This document shows, one piece after another, positions 1 through 7,239 of a stretch of 10,751 bases of DNA. The translations under genes were made by a program, and so were the position numbers. Position 1 is the stretch's first letter; each line of letters opens with the position of its first letter. The stretch is from an uncultured Oscillospiraceae bacterium. GTDB lineage: Bacteria; Bacillota; Clostridia; Oscillospirales; Oscillospiraceae. Below the pieces are notes generated by a model that saw nothing but the letters and a program-made list of their open reading frames with translations, ran no database searches and was not told the origin of the DNA. The DNA lies in the NCBI GenBank assembly GCA_900758315.1, contig CAAERF010000195.1:1-10751 (forward strand), given 5' to 3'.

Positions 1-66
1 AACCGGGAGCGTTGGGAACGGGAGGGGCGGATTGCCCCTACAAAGAAACAGGATATGGAGTTGTAA
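1..66 (+). CDS. C-terminal tail of an unidentified upstream gene (partial)
   Basis: Frame 1 is open from the first base and ends in TAA at 64-66, giving a charged 21-residue tail (starts NRERWEREGR, ends KQDMEL). It is on the same strand as the primase-like gene that follows after about 60 bases, so it is probably the previous gene of the same mobile-element operon. In related elements this position is often held by a mobilisation or replication protein, but nothing in these 21 residues identifies it. The G-rich stretch at 22-40 could also be a dispersed repeat that has run into the gene end. Confidence 0.4.
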   Translation, partial: NRERWEREGRIAPTKKQDMEL

Positions 67-129
67 GGCATCTGATTTTCTGCGGAAACCGGGTGTCTTT
101 TTCTCTGTCTGGAGGTGAGAAAATCGAAT

Positions 130-768
130 GTGTTTGAAGCGGTGAAGCAGGCTGTCCCTACAAGGCAGGCTGCGGAATCTTACGGGGTGCAGGTCGGCAG
201 GAATGGGATGGCCTGCTGTCCTTTCCATGATGACAAACATCCCAGCATGAAGGTTGACCGCCGGTTCCACTGTTTTGGCTGTCAGGCGGACGGGGATGTG
301 ATTGATTTTACCGCCCGTCTGTTCGGGCTGAACAAAAAAGAGGCGGCCTTGAAGCTGGCGGAGGATTTCTCAGTCAGCTTTGACGCCAAAGGCCATGACC
401 CGCCCCGCAGGAGGCCGGTCAAGCGAAAAATCAGCGAGGAACTGCGCTACCGGCAGGCGGAGCAGAAATGTTTCCGGGTGCTGTGTGATTACCTGCATCT
501 GCTGGAACGCTGGGAGAAGGAATATGCCCCGCAGACGCCGGAGGAAACATGGAACCCGCTGTTTGTGGAGGCCCTGCAAAAAAAGCCGTACACGGAGTAT
601 CTGCTGGATATTCTTTTGTCCGGCAGTATGGAGGAACGGGCCTGCGTGGTCGCTGAATACGGAAAAGAGGTGAGGAAGATTGAGCAGCGAATATCAGAGT
701 TTACCGCCAGCCACCCGGCAGGCCGCCATGAGCGCAGCCGAAGCCTTAGCGCCGGAGCAGAGCGTTGA
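130..768 (+). CDS. CHC2 zinc-finger DNA primase-like protein of a mobile element
   Basis: The N-terminal 90 residues match the DnaG-type CHC2 zinc ribbon: CPFH at residues 30-33, then CFGC at 48-51, within the typical PSMKVDRRFHCFGCQADGDVIDF context. There is no TOPRIM catalytic domain. The rest (about residues 95-212) is charged and helical and I do not recognise it. The protein is thus a stand-alone zinc-binding primase fragment, which probably works with the helicase encoded next in element replication (inference from known primase-helicase pairs). I prefer GTG at 130: the GGAGGTGAG site at 111-119 lies in front of it, whereas a GTG at 115 would overlap that site. Relatives also begin near 'FEAVKQ'. 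The last 89 bases overlap the helicase frame, suggesting translational coupling. The family call is secure; the role is inferred. Confidence 0.88.
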   Translation: MFEAVKQAVPTRQAAESYGVQVGRNGMACCPFHDDKHPSMKVDRRFHCFGCQADGDVIDFTARLFGLNKKEAALKLAEDFSVSFDAKGHDPPRRRPVKRKISEELRYRQAEQKCFRVLCDYLHLLERWEKEYAPQTPEETWNPLFVEALQKKPYTEYLLDILLSGSMEERACVVAEYGKEVRKIEQRISEFTASHPAGRHERSRSLSAGAER

Positions 769-2086
769 CGAGGTGCGGGAAAGCCTGTCCGTCACGGAAA
801 AGGGGCAGCCCGCCAACACCATCGGCAACTGCCGGACGGTGTTCTGCCATGACCCGCTGCTGCGGGACGCCATCCGGCTGAACCTCCTGACTGACCGGGT
901 GGACATCGTGCGGGATTTGGGCTGGCGCAGGAACACCAGCGCCTTGACGGATACGGATGTGAAGTATCTGCTTCTCTATTTTGAGCAGAATTACGGCCTG
1001 ACCAGCGAGAAGAAAATGACGGCGGCCCTGTCCATCGTGGCGAATGAGAATTGCTACCATCCTATCCAGGATGTGCTGAACGGCCTTGTGTGGGACGGGA
1101 CGCCCCGCATCCGCTCCTGTCTCCATCACTTCTTAGGTGCGGAGGTCAGCGACTATGTGGAGGAAATGCTGAAACACTTCCTGCTGGGCGCAATCCGGCG
1201 GGTGTTTTCCCCCGGCTCCAAATACGAGGAAATGCTCTGTCTGGTGGGCGGACAGGGGGCTGGCAAGTCCAGCTTCTTCCGCCTGCTGGCAATCCGGGAC
1301 GAGTGGTTTTCCGATGACCTGAAAAAGTTGGACGATGACCGGGTGTTTTTGAAACTGCAAGGCCATTGGATCATCGAGATGTCGGAGATGCTGGCGACCA
1401 GCAGCGCCAAAAGCATTGAGGAAATCCGCTCCTTTATCAGCCGCCAAAAAGAAACCTACCGCACACCCTATGAGGCCCAGCCCAAAGACCGGCTGCGGCA
1501 GTGCGTGTTCGGCGGTTCTTCCAACACGCTGGACTTCCTGCCCCTTGACCGGGCCGGGAACCGGCGTTTCCTTCCCATCATGATTTACCCGGAGAAAGCG
1601 GAGGTTCACATTTTGGAGGACGAGGACGCTTCCAGAGCCTACCTGTTGCAGGTCTGGGCGGAGGCCATGACGGTTTACCGCAGCGGCCACTATTCCATGA
1701 AATTCAGCAAGTCCATCCAGCGGCAGCTTGTGGAGGTGCAGAAGGATTTCATGCCGGAGGACACAGAGGCCGGTCAAATACAGGGCTTTCTGGAACATTA
1801 TACCGGCAGCATGGTCTGTTCCAAACAGCTTTTTAAGGAGGCGCTGGGCCACACCTATGACGAGCCGAAGCGGTGGCAGCTTCACAATATCAACGAGATC
1901 ATGAACACGGTGGTGACGGGCTGGAAGCCATTCTCTAATCCGAGGATGTTCGCCGGATACGGCAGGCAGAAGGGCTGGGAACGGGACGTTTCCGGCAACG
2001 AACTGCCCGGCAACGAAGATGGATTTGTGGAACTGAGCGAGGAAGATTGCCGCCAGTTGGAGCTTCCGAAGGAGTGGATCGCATAA
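680..2086 (+). CDS. VapE-family (virulence-associated E) SF3-like helicase of a mobile element
   Basis: 468 residues with a P-loop ATPase core. Walker A is GGQGAGKS at residues 190-197, a Walker B-like segment is HWIIEMSEM at 229-237, and FGGSSNTLDFLPLDRAGNRRF at about 277-297 is the conserved sensor/arginine region of the VapE family (PF05272). The family is made of primase-helicase partners encoded by phages, satellites and integrative elements, and most likely unwinds the element's own origin. The start chosen is TTG at 680, preceded by AGAGGTGAGGAAGA; ATG at 728 is the alternative and would cut the overlap with the upstream gene from 89 to 41 bases. The 3' end of the coding region contains two CCGGCAACGAA boxes (1992 and 2008) that belong to the repeat cluster continuing downstream. 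Function is well supported at family level; the exact start is uncertain. Confidence 0.9.
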   Translation: MSSEYQSLPPATRQAAMSAAEALAPEQSVDEVRESLSVTEKGQPANTIGNCRTVFCHDPLLRDAIRLNLLTDRVDIVRDLGWRRNTSALTDTDVKYLLLYFEQNYGLTSEKKMTAALSIVANENCYHPIQDVLNGLVWDGTPRIRSCLHHFLGAEVSDYVEEMLKHFLLGAIRRVFSPGSKYEEMLCLVGGQGAGKSSFFRLLAIRDEWFSDDLKKLDDDRVFLKLQGHWIIEMSEMLATSSAKSIEEIRSFISRQKETYRTPYEAQPKDRLRQCVFGGSSNTLDFLPLDRAGNRRFLPIMIYPEKAEVHILEDEDASRAYLLQVWAEAMTVYRSGHYSMKFSKSIQRQLVEVQKDFMPEDTEAGQIQGFLEHYTGSMVCSKQLFKEALGHTYDEPKRWQLHNINEIMNTVVTGWKPFSNPRMFAGYGRQKGWERDVSGNELPGNEDGFVELSEEDCRQLELPKEWIA

Positions 2087-2317
2087 AATCAGCGGTCTGT
2101 TGCCGGGATGGTTGCCGCTTGGTTGCCGGGTTCGTTGCCGGGAATTCCCCTGTCTGGATACGGGAAAAGCCAGTAAATAAGGGGTATTTTAATATTTATC
2201 TTTATCTCCGGCAACGAAAGCAACGAGATTTTTCAAGAAAATTCACAAAGTAAGATTTACAGGCCAGACGGTAGTTTACAGGTTTTTGGAGGTTCGTTGC
2301 CGGACTTCGTTGCCGGG
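1992..2317. repeat. Cluster of GTTGCCGG boxes (iteron-like), candidate replication origin
   Basis: Eight exact copies of GTTGCCGG or its complement CCGGCAAC lie within 326 bases. Complement copies start at 1992, 2008 and 2209; direct copies start at 2099, 2122, 2134, 2296 and 2309. A GTTGCCGC variant is at 2111, and a partial copy (GCAACGAG) at 2220. The run 2099-2111-2122-2134 has a period of 11-12 bases, close to one helical turn. Most copies extend to TTCGTTGCCGG. An AT-rich stretch (2171-2209, about a quarter GC) separates the left and right groups. Iterons plus an AT-rich unwinding region beside primase and helicase genes is the usual architecture of a theta-type origin. The function is inferred; the repeats are seen directly. 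Confidence 0.6.
2171..2209. other. AT-rich stretch inside the repeat cluster
   Basis: About 26% GC over 39 bases (10 of 39), contrasting with the GC-rich coding sequence on both sides. It sits between the two groups of GTTGCCGG boxes and could be the DNA-unwinding element of an origin. It could also simply be intergenic AT-richness; no promoter with a convincing -35/-10 pair was seen. Confidence 0.35.
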
Positions 2318-2335
2318 TGCTGCCGTCCGGCCTGT
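2259..2335. repeat. 16-nt imperfect inverted repeat upstream of tnpW
   Basis: The left arm 2259-2274 (ACAGGCCAGACGGTAG) and the right arm 2320-2335 (CTGCCGTCCGGCCTGT) are complementary at 14 of 16 positions. The 45-base interval holds two TTCGTTGCCGG boxes. A short direct repeat, TTTACAGG, also occurs at 2256 and 2275. It may be a cruciform or protein-binding site of the putative origin, or an RNA hairpin in the tnpW leader. Confidence 0.4.
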
Positions 2336-2354
2336 CTCTCTATGGAGGTAGCCT

Positions 2355-2522
2355 ATGGAAAAAAGCAAAAATCAGAAGAATAAAGTCCGTTTTGTGGTGG
2401 TGCGGGAGTTCTCCGGGGAGAAATCCATGCGGGAAGCCTTTGAGCAGCTCATTGAGCGCCAGACCTGCGAACACTTCGAGGAATGGCGGCATCAGCGGGA
2501 AATGGCAGAAAAAGCTGCGTAA
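2355..2522 (+). CDS. tnpW: TnpW-like small transposon-encoded protein (55 aa)
   Basis: ATG at 2355 follows GGAGG (2344-2348) at a 6-base spacing, and the frame runs 55 codons to TAA at 2520-2522. The protein is highly charged: a lysine-rich start (MEKSKNQKNK), then RFVVVREFSGEKSMREAFEQ and a helical tail. Small size, composition and position directly before a TnpX-like recombinase match the TnpW family (PF14202) of Tn4451-type and related elements. The family's biochemical role is not established, to my knowledge. There are 72 bases to the recombinase, which has its own promoter in that gap, so the two genes need not share a single transcript. Confidence 0.75.
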   Translation: MEKSKNQKNKVRFVVVREFSGEKSMREAFEQLIERQTCEHFEEWRHQREMAEKAA

Positions 2523-2527
2523 AAACG

Positions 2528-2559
2528 GTTGATTCAGGGACGGGGACATGGTACTATAA
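2528..2559 (+). promoter_or_regulatory. Promoter of the serine recombinase gene
   Basis: A perfect -10 box TATAAT lies at 2554-2559. The best -35 candidates are TTGATT (2528-2533, spacing 20, too long) or TTCAGG (2532-2537, spacing 16, poor match). The promoter therefore has a strong -10 with a weak or displaced -35, consistent with a controlled promoter. The -10 lies in the loop of an inverted repeat. Confidence 0.5.
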
Positions 2560-2577
2560 TGGTATCGTGTCCCTGTT
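2537..2577 (+). promoter_or_regulatory. 17-bp inverted repeat enclosing the -10 box of the recombinase promoter
   Basis: Arms 2537-2553 and 2561-2577 surround a 7-base loop, TATAATG. In RNA all 17 positions pair if G-U wobbles (four of them) are allowed. As DNA, the inner 12-base arms match at 10 of 12. Seen as DNA it could be an operator occluding the promoter. Seen as RNA it is a strong hairpin in read-through transcripts from tnpW, ending 17 bases before ATG and leaving AAGGAG free. No U-tract follows, so it is not a standard terminator. Confidence 0.55.
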
Positions 2578-2594
2578 CATAGAAGGAGAACGCT

Positions 2595-4247
2595 ATGAGC
2601 AGGAAAAAACAAGTCTATGAGAAAATCACCGCTCTCTACTGCCGTATCTCTCTGGATGACGGCGGCGACAATGAGAGTATGAGCATCAGCAACCAGAAAC
2701 TCATGCTCCGGGACTTCGCAGAAAAGCATGGGATGTTCCAGTATGAGTATTATGTGGATGACGGCTATACGGGCCGCAATTTCAATCGTCCCTCGTTCCA
2801 GCGCATGATCGCTGACATTGAGGCGGGGAAAATCGGCTGCGTCATCACGAAAGACCTATCGAGGCTCGGTAGAAATTATATCGAAGCTGGAAGCTATATC
2901 GAAATCTTTTTCCCCAAACACAATGTGCGCTATATCGCCGTCACGGACGGCGTGGACAGCCTGACCCGTCAGGAAATGGACATCACGCCCTTTAAGAATA
3001 TCCTGAACGATATGTACAGCCGGGATATTTCCAAAAAGGTGCTGGCGGGACGCATGACCCGTTCCCGGCAGGGAAAGTTCTGCGGCGGGCAGCCGCCTCT
3101 TGGCCTGATGCGTGACCCGGAGGACAAAGGGCATCTCATTCTTGACCCGGAAACAGCGCCGGTGATCCGAAAAATCTATGATCTGGCACTGGACGGCTGG
3201 GGCTGTATGCGGATCGCAAAGCAGCTCATGGAGGATAAAATCCCCATTACCAGAGTAAAAAGCAATACAGAATGTGACGTGAACTACTATTCATGGGGAA
3301 GCGCAAGGATCAGCCATATCCTGCGGAATCCCTTTTATAAAGGCGCACATCTTGTCTGCCGGACACACCAGAAAGGCATCCGCTCCAATACTTATGACAT
3401 TATCCCCCGTGAGGATTGGGAGGTCATCGAGGGCTGCCACGAAGCGATTGTGACGCCGGAGGAATGGGAAGAGGTGCAGGAAATCATTGACCGCAGGCCC
3501 ACCATTATGAAAGGCAACGCCTGCCCCTTCTATAACCTGTTCCACGGGCTGGTCTACTGCGCCACCTGCGGGAAGTCCATGCAGGTGCGGTATGAAAAGG
3601 TAGGCAGAACCGGGAAGAACCGCTTCACCGGCGAGATGCGGGAGCCGATTGACAAGGCATACTATATCTGCCAGACCTACAACCGGCTGGGCAAGAACGC
3701 CTGTACCAGCCACAAGATTGAGGCAAGGGATTTGTACAATCTGGCGCTGAAGGATATACAGGAATTAGCGGCGCAGGCTATGAAGGACGCCAATGCGTTC
3801 TACCAGCGGCTCAGTAGCCGGATGGAGCGCCGGTATCTGGTGGATGCTTCTCAGACGGAGAAGGAACGGAAACGGCTGGAAGCCCGGAATCAGGAAATTG
3901 ACGGAATGTTTTTAAGCCTGTACACGGATAAGGCCAAAGGCGTCCTGACCGAACAGCGGTTTATGAAGCTGACGGCGGCGCTGGAACAGGAACAGGAAGC
4001 CAACCAGAAGCGCCTGCACGATCTGGCGGTGATGCAGAGCCGGGCGGATGCCCAGGAGAGTGAAGTCCGCACCTTCATCAAGGAAATCCGGCGCTATGCC
4101 ACCATCGAGGAACTGGATGAGGCAGTGCTGAACCGGCTTATTAGCCGGATTTTGATTGGCGAGGTCAAAAAGGTGGACGGCCAGAAGGTGCAGGAAGTCA
4201 GGATTGTTTATAACTTTGTCGGGGAAATCCCGGAGATTGCAGCATAA
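2595..4247 (+). CDS. Large serine recombinase (TnpX-like) of the integrative element
   Basis: 550 residues in the order of a large serine recombinase. The resolvase domain (about 12-155) has catalytic Ser19 in YCRISLDDG, and KDLSRLGRN at 86-94. The recombinase domain (about 165-300) includes GGQPPLGLMRDP. A zinc ribbon has Cys322, Cys325, Cys359 and Cys370. A coiled-coil helix spans about 400-490, and the C-terminal segment resembles DUF4368. It catalyses excision and integration of the element by double-strand cleavage through a 5' phosphoserine link. ATG at 2595 has AAGGAG six bases upstream. All expected motifs are present and the length is normal, so the enzyme is probably active. It is the last gene of the element in this window, so the attachment junction should lie just beyond its terminator. 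Confidence 0.93.
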   Translation: MSRKKQVYEKITALYCRISLDDGGDNESMSISNQKLMLRDFAEKHGMFQYEYYVDDGYTGRNFNRPSFQRMIADIEAGKIGCVITKDLSRLGRNYIEAGSYIEIFFPKHNVRYIAVTDGVDSLTRQEMDITPFKNILNDMYSRDISKKVLAGRMTRSRQGKFCGGQPPLGLMRDPEDKGHLILDPETAPVIRKIYDLALDGWGCMRIAKQLMEDKIPITRVKSNTECDVNYYSWGSARISHILRNPFYKGAHLVCRTHQKGIRSNTYDIIPREDWEVIEGCHEAIVTPEEWEEVQEIIDRRPTIMKGNACPFYNLFHGLVYCATCGKSMQVRYEKVGRTGKNRFTGEMREPIDKAYYICQTYNRLGKNACTSHKIEARDLYNLALKDIQELAAQAMKDANAFYQRLSSRMERRYLVDASQTEKERKRLEARNQEIDGMFLSLYTDKAKGVLTEQRFMKLTAALEQEQEANQKRLHDLAVMQSRADAQESEVRTFIKEIRRYATIEELDEAVLNRLISRILIGEVKKVDGQKVQEVRIVYNFVGEIPEIAA

Positions 4248-4255
4248 AGACAGAG

Positions 4256-4292
4256 AAGCCCTCCCCCTGATGACGGGGAGGGCTTTTGTTTT
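4256..4292 (+). terminator. Rho-independent terminator after the recombinase
   Basis: An 11-bp perfect stem AAGCCCTCCCC/GGGGAGGGCTT (4256-4266 with 4275-4285) has an 8-base loop and is followed by TTTTGTTTTG. It starts 8 bases after the recombinase stop and closes the + strand operon in front of the convergent ATPase gene. Confidence 0.92.
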
Positions 4293-4341
4293 GCAAAAGC
4301 AGGAAAAACAATCAACGCTGGTTATTTTACTGCTGAATATT

Positions 4342-7002
4342 TTAACGAGCCTTTGTATAAATTCGTTTCACATATTTTGTGATTTCCACTTGAAGAATCG
4401 ACATCAAGGACAACCCAATGACAACCAGCCATTGTGTTCCATTCAACAGGGTCAACTGGAACGCGCTTTGCAGTGCGGGGATAAACAGAATACACGCCAT
4501 CAAGATTGCAGATGCAACAAAAGAAAGTATCAGCCAGGGATTGATTCCTTCTGCCCGCACCCAGATAGGCTCCGTATTGGAACGCTGATTAAAAGCGCGA
4601 AGCATCTGCGAGAAGGCCAGCACACAGAACGCCATTGTCTGACCAGTCACATGACCTCTCAGGTCTGCGCCGATCCAGTAAGCGCAAGTGGTCATGGCCG
4701 CTACAAAGATACCCTGCGTAATAACCCGGCGAACCAGATCCTTTTCAAACAGAGTGCCTGATTTTACCGGCTTATGCTTCATAATATTCTTGCTGGCCGG
4801 ATCAACACCCAGGGCCAAAGCAGGCAATGTAGCTGTAGCGAGATTTACCCACAAAATATGAACGGCTAACAAAGGTGCATCCCAGTTAAAGAGCGTGGCT
4901 ACAAACAGAGTTAAGATCTCTGCAATATTACCTACCAGTAGGAATTGAATTACCTTCTGGATATTGCGGTAGACACGGCGGCCTTCCTTGATAGCATAAG
5001 CAATGGTGGTAAAACTGTCATCCAGCAAGATCATATCGGCGGCATCCTTAGCCACATCTGTGCCGGTGATACCCATCGCAACGCCGATGTCCGCCGCTTT
5101 CAGGGCAGGGGAATCGTTGACACCGTCACCCGTCATAGCCGCTACTTCACCGGTACGTTTCAAACTCTGGATGATGCGTAATTTATCCGCGGGAGATACA
5201 CGGGCGAATACGGTCGTTGTTTTTACCGCATCGTCCAATTCGTCATCTGTCATCACATCCAGATCCTCGCCAGATATGACGGTATCGCCTTCTCGGTAAA
5301 TATCCAATTCCTTCGCAATGGCAAGGGCTGTTACCTTATGGTCGCCGGTGATCATGATCGTTCGGATGCCAGCCTGACGGCAGGTGCGCACAGAGTCAGC
5401 CACCTCTTTTCGAGGCGGGTCGATCATTCCAGTCACACCCACAAAAGTCATGTCAAATTCCACATTCTCATCATCATCTGTGGGCAGTGCCGTGAGGGTA
5501 CGCATGGCAAAGCCCAGCACACGCAAGGCGTCCTCCGACATGGATATGCAAAGTTTTGTAATGTTTTCTTTGTCAGCCTCCGTGATGGGCCGCACACCTT
5601 CCGAAGTCAGAATATGGGTACACAGGGGCAACATTTCATCCACCGCGCCCTTGGTATAAGAAGTCCACTTCTCATTGATGCGGTGAACAGTGGTCATCCT
5701 TTTACGCTCGGAATCAAAAGGCTGCTCAAAAAAGCGGGGATATTCATCCTCCAGGGCTTCATGGTCGATTCCAAACGTCTGTGCCAGATAGATCAGCGCA
5801 CCCTCTGTGGGATCGCCGATGATTTCTCCCTTTCTATCCGGGTCAAGGCTGGCGTCATTACAGAGAGCTGCTGCATAAACCAATTCTTTATATACCGCAG
5901 GATGCTGCTTGGCGGCACTTTCAATCGGGGTTGTTGTGCCGTTTTCAAAATCTCCGTTGACCGCAATGTGTGTTACCGTCATCTTATTGAGTGTAAGAGT
6001 ACCGGTTTTATCGGAACAAATAACGGTGGCGCTGCCCAGGGTTTCCACTGCGGGCAATTTACGAATCAGTGCGTTTTTCTTAGCCATGCGCTGCACGCCC
6101 AGCGCCATCACAATCGTGGCTGTGGCAGGCAGTCCTTCGGGGATGATAGAAATTGCAAGCGAAATTGCAACCAAGAACTGCGGAATCAGCGGGCGCTGAT
6201 AGAAAGCGCCGATGGCAAAGATCAGGGCACAGACGATTAGTCCAACAATGGTCAGTGTCTTACCAACTGCGTTCAGCTTTCGCTTTAAGGGCGTATCCGT
6301 ATCGTCCTGATTGTCCAGCATACCGGCGATGTTGCCAACCTCGGTATCCATACCAGTGGCTACCACAACGCCGGTTGCCCGCCCATATGTGACAATGGCG
6401 GAAGTGTATGCCATATTACTGCGGTCACCCAAAGGGCAGTCTTCCGGCAGTATATCTTCCGCTTCTTTTTCAGATGGGACGGATTCGCCCGTCAAAGAAG
6501 CCTCCTGCACCTTCAAGTTGGCGGAATCTATCAGGCGTAAGTCCGCCGGAACCATATCTCCATCGCCAAGCATCACAACGTCACCCACTACCAGATCACT
6601 GGCGGGAATTACGCTCTCCTCCCCCTGGCGCAGAACTCGGGCTGTTGGAGCGCTCATGTTGCGAAGCGCCTCCAGAGAGGATTGTGCTTTCTTTTCCTGC
6701 ACAATACCAATTACAGCGTTGACGATTACAATAACAAAGATTACCGCCGCTTCCGTCCATTCCTGCAAAATTGCGGAAAAAACTGCCGCGCCGATGAGGA
6801 TGAGTACCATAGGGTCAACGATCTGCGCTTTCAGCATTTGAAGAATGGTTTTGGGCGGTTTCGAGCGCAGTTCATTGCGCCCATGTTTTTTCAGCCTTTC
6901 GGCAGCCTCGGCATCACCTAATCCTTCCTCGGAGGTATGTAAAGTTTCATAGACCTCCGTAAGTTTCAGTGCGTGCCAAGGCGTCTGTCTGTGTCGATCC
7001 AT
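4342..7002 (-). CDS. P2A-type cation-transporting P-type ATPase (calcium-ATPase family)
   Basis: 886 residues, full length for the Ca2+-ATPase (SERCA/PMCA-like) P2A family. Visible motifs are TGES (171-174, actuator), PEGLP in M4 (288-292), DKTGTLT with phosphorylated Asp331, KGA in the nucleotide domain (451-453), and [12 protein letters not shown] (624-635). There are ten predicted membrane segments: two pairs before the catalytic loop, six after residue 680. It pumps cations across the cytoplasmic membrane using ATP. Compared with SERCA, the ligands equivalent to Glu309, Asn768, Glu771, Asn796 and Thr799 are kept (Glu289, Asn692, Glu695, Asn720, Thr723), but Asp800 is Ala724, so the ion and stoichiometry cannot be assumed. 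ATG at 7002 follows an in-frame stop 9 bases upstream; AAAGGAG lies 13 bases before it. It is convergent with the recombinase and transcribed behind an attenuator-like leader. Confidence 0.93.
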   Translation of the reverse strand: MDRHRQTPWHALKLTEVYETLHTSEEGLGDAEAAERLKKHGRNELRSKPPKTILQMLKAQIVDPMVLILIGAAVFSAILQEWTEAAVIFVIVIVNAVIGIVQEKKAQSSLEALRNMSAPTARVLRQGEESVIPASDLVVGDVVMLGDGDMVPADLRLIDSANLKVQEASLTGESVPSEKEAEDILPEDCPLGDRSNMAYTSAIVTYGRATGVVVATGMDTEVGNIAGMLDNQDDTDTPLKRKLNAVGKTLTIVGLIVCALIFAIGAFYQRPLIPQFLVAISLAISIIPEGLPATATIVMALGVQRMAKKNALIRKLPAVETLGSATVICSDKTGTLTLNKMTVTHIAVNGDFENGTTTPIESAAKQHPAVYKELVYAAALCNDASLDPDRKGEIIGDPTEGALIYLAQTFGIDHEALEDEYPRFFEQPFDSERKRMTTVHRINEKWTSYTKGAVDEMLPLCTHILTSEGVRPITEADKENITKLCISMSEDALRVLGFAMRTLTALPTDDDENVEFDMTFVGVTGMIDPPRKEVADSVRTCRQAGIRTIMITGDHKVTALAIAKELDIYREGDTVISGEDLDVMTDDELDDAVKTTTVFARVSPADKLRIIQSLKRTGEVAAMTGDGVNDSPALKAADIGVAMGITGTDVAKDAADMILLDDSFTTIAYAIKEGRRVYRNIQKVIQFLLVGNIAEILTLFVATLFNWDAPLLAVHILWVNLATATLPALALGVDPASKNIMKHKPVKSGTLFEKDLVRRVITQGIFVAAMTTCAYWIGADLRGHVTGQTMAFCVLAFSQMLRAFNQRSNTEPIWVRAEGINPWLILSFVASAILMACILFIPALQSAFQLTLLNGTQWLVVIGLSLMSILQVEITKYVKRIYTKAR

Positions 7003-7041
7003 AATGGATCAATCACTCCTTTCTTTGATAAAATTTATATT

Positions 7042-7066
7042 CTGACCGCCTTTCAGCGGTGGTCAG
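7042..7066 (-). other. Second hairpin in the ATPase leader
   Basis: On the minus strand CTGACCACCGC-TGAAA-GGCGGTCAG folds into a GC-rich hairpin between the attenuator's U-tract and the ATPase ribosome site. Two pairings are possible (CTGACC/GGTCAG or ACCGC/GCGGT). What follows is AT-rich but not a clean U-run, so it is more likely a 5' stabilising or regulatory hairpin than a terminator. Confidence 0.4.
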
Positions 7067-7071
7067 CAAAA

Positions 7072-7124
7072 AGAAACGCAAAAAGGCATAGCCTGCTATC
7101 TAATGGTTAGATGCAGGTTATGCC
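7072..7124 (-). terminator. Rho-independent terminator inside the ATPase leader (attenuator)
   Basis: Read on the minus strand, GGCATAACCTGCATCTAA (7124-7107) pairs with TTAGATAGCAGGCTATGCC (7103-7085) with a 3-base loop, one wobble and one bulged base. The stem is followed at once by TTTTTGCGTTTC. It lies about 70 bases upstream of the ATPase start and downstream of its promoter, with no other minus-strand gene to serve, so it should act as an attenuator. The 5' arm coincides with the end of the small leader ORF. Confidence 0.8.
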
Positions 7125-7199
7125 TATTATATATAAAAACGTATTCAGTTTACAATAAGTGTTACTTCGGTCAGCGTCGCTACTGTCGGCGTCGTCCAT
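7107..7199 (-). CDS. Putative acidic leader peptide (30 aa) of the ATPase gene
   Basis: Minus-strand ATG at 7199-7197 opens 30 codons ending in TAA at 7109-7107. GGAAG (7211-7207) precedes it by 7 bases and a further AAAGG is slightly upstream. The peptide has an acidic N-terminus, MDDADSSDADRS, and a hydrophobic tail, FLYIIGITCI. The stop codon and the last five sense codons are exactly the 5' arm of the attenuator, so a ribosome finishing the ORF would physically block terminator folding. Leader peptides arranged like this couple translation to transcription of the downstream gene. Acidic N-termini are known to destabilise ribosomes at low Mg2+ in enterobacterial MgtL, which controls the MgtA P-type ATPase; I see no sequence homology to MgtL, only similar logic. 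The ORF is seen; translation and regulation are inferred. Confidence 0.5.
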   Translation of the reverse strand: MDDADSSDADRSNTYCKLNTFLYIIGITCI

Positions 7200-7239
7200 G
7201 GTTGGTCTTCCAATTCCTTTCTTTGACGTGTTATTTTAT

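Noticed and set aside
1133..1885. A 250-codon minus-strand frame opposite the helicase gene
   Set aside because: Shadow of the VapE coding sequence; no ribosome site or recognisable domain.
2317..2532. A 71-codon frame overlapping tnpW
   Set aside because: The tnpW frame has the ribosome site and family match; this one is a shadow in another frame.
5338..6240. A 300-codon + strand frame opposite the ATPase
   Set aside because: Antisense to conserved P-type ATPase motifs; the composition is His/Cys-rich and typical of a reverse-complement frame.
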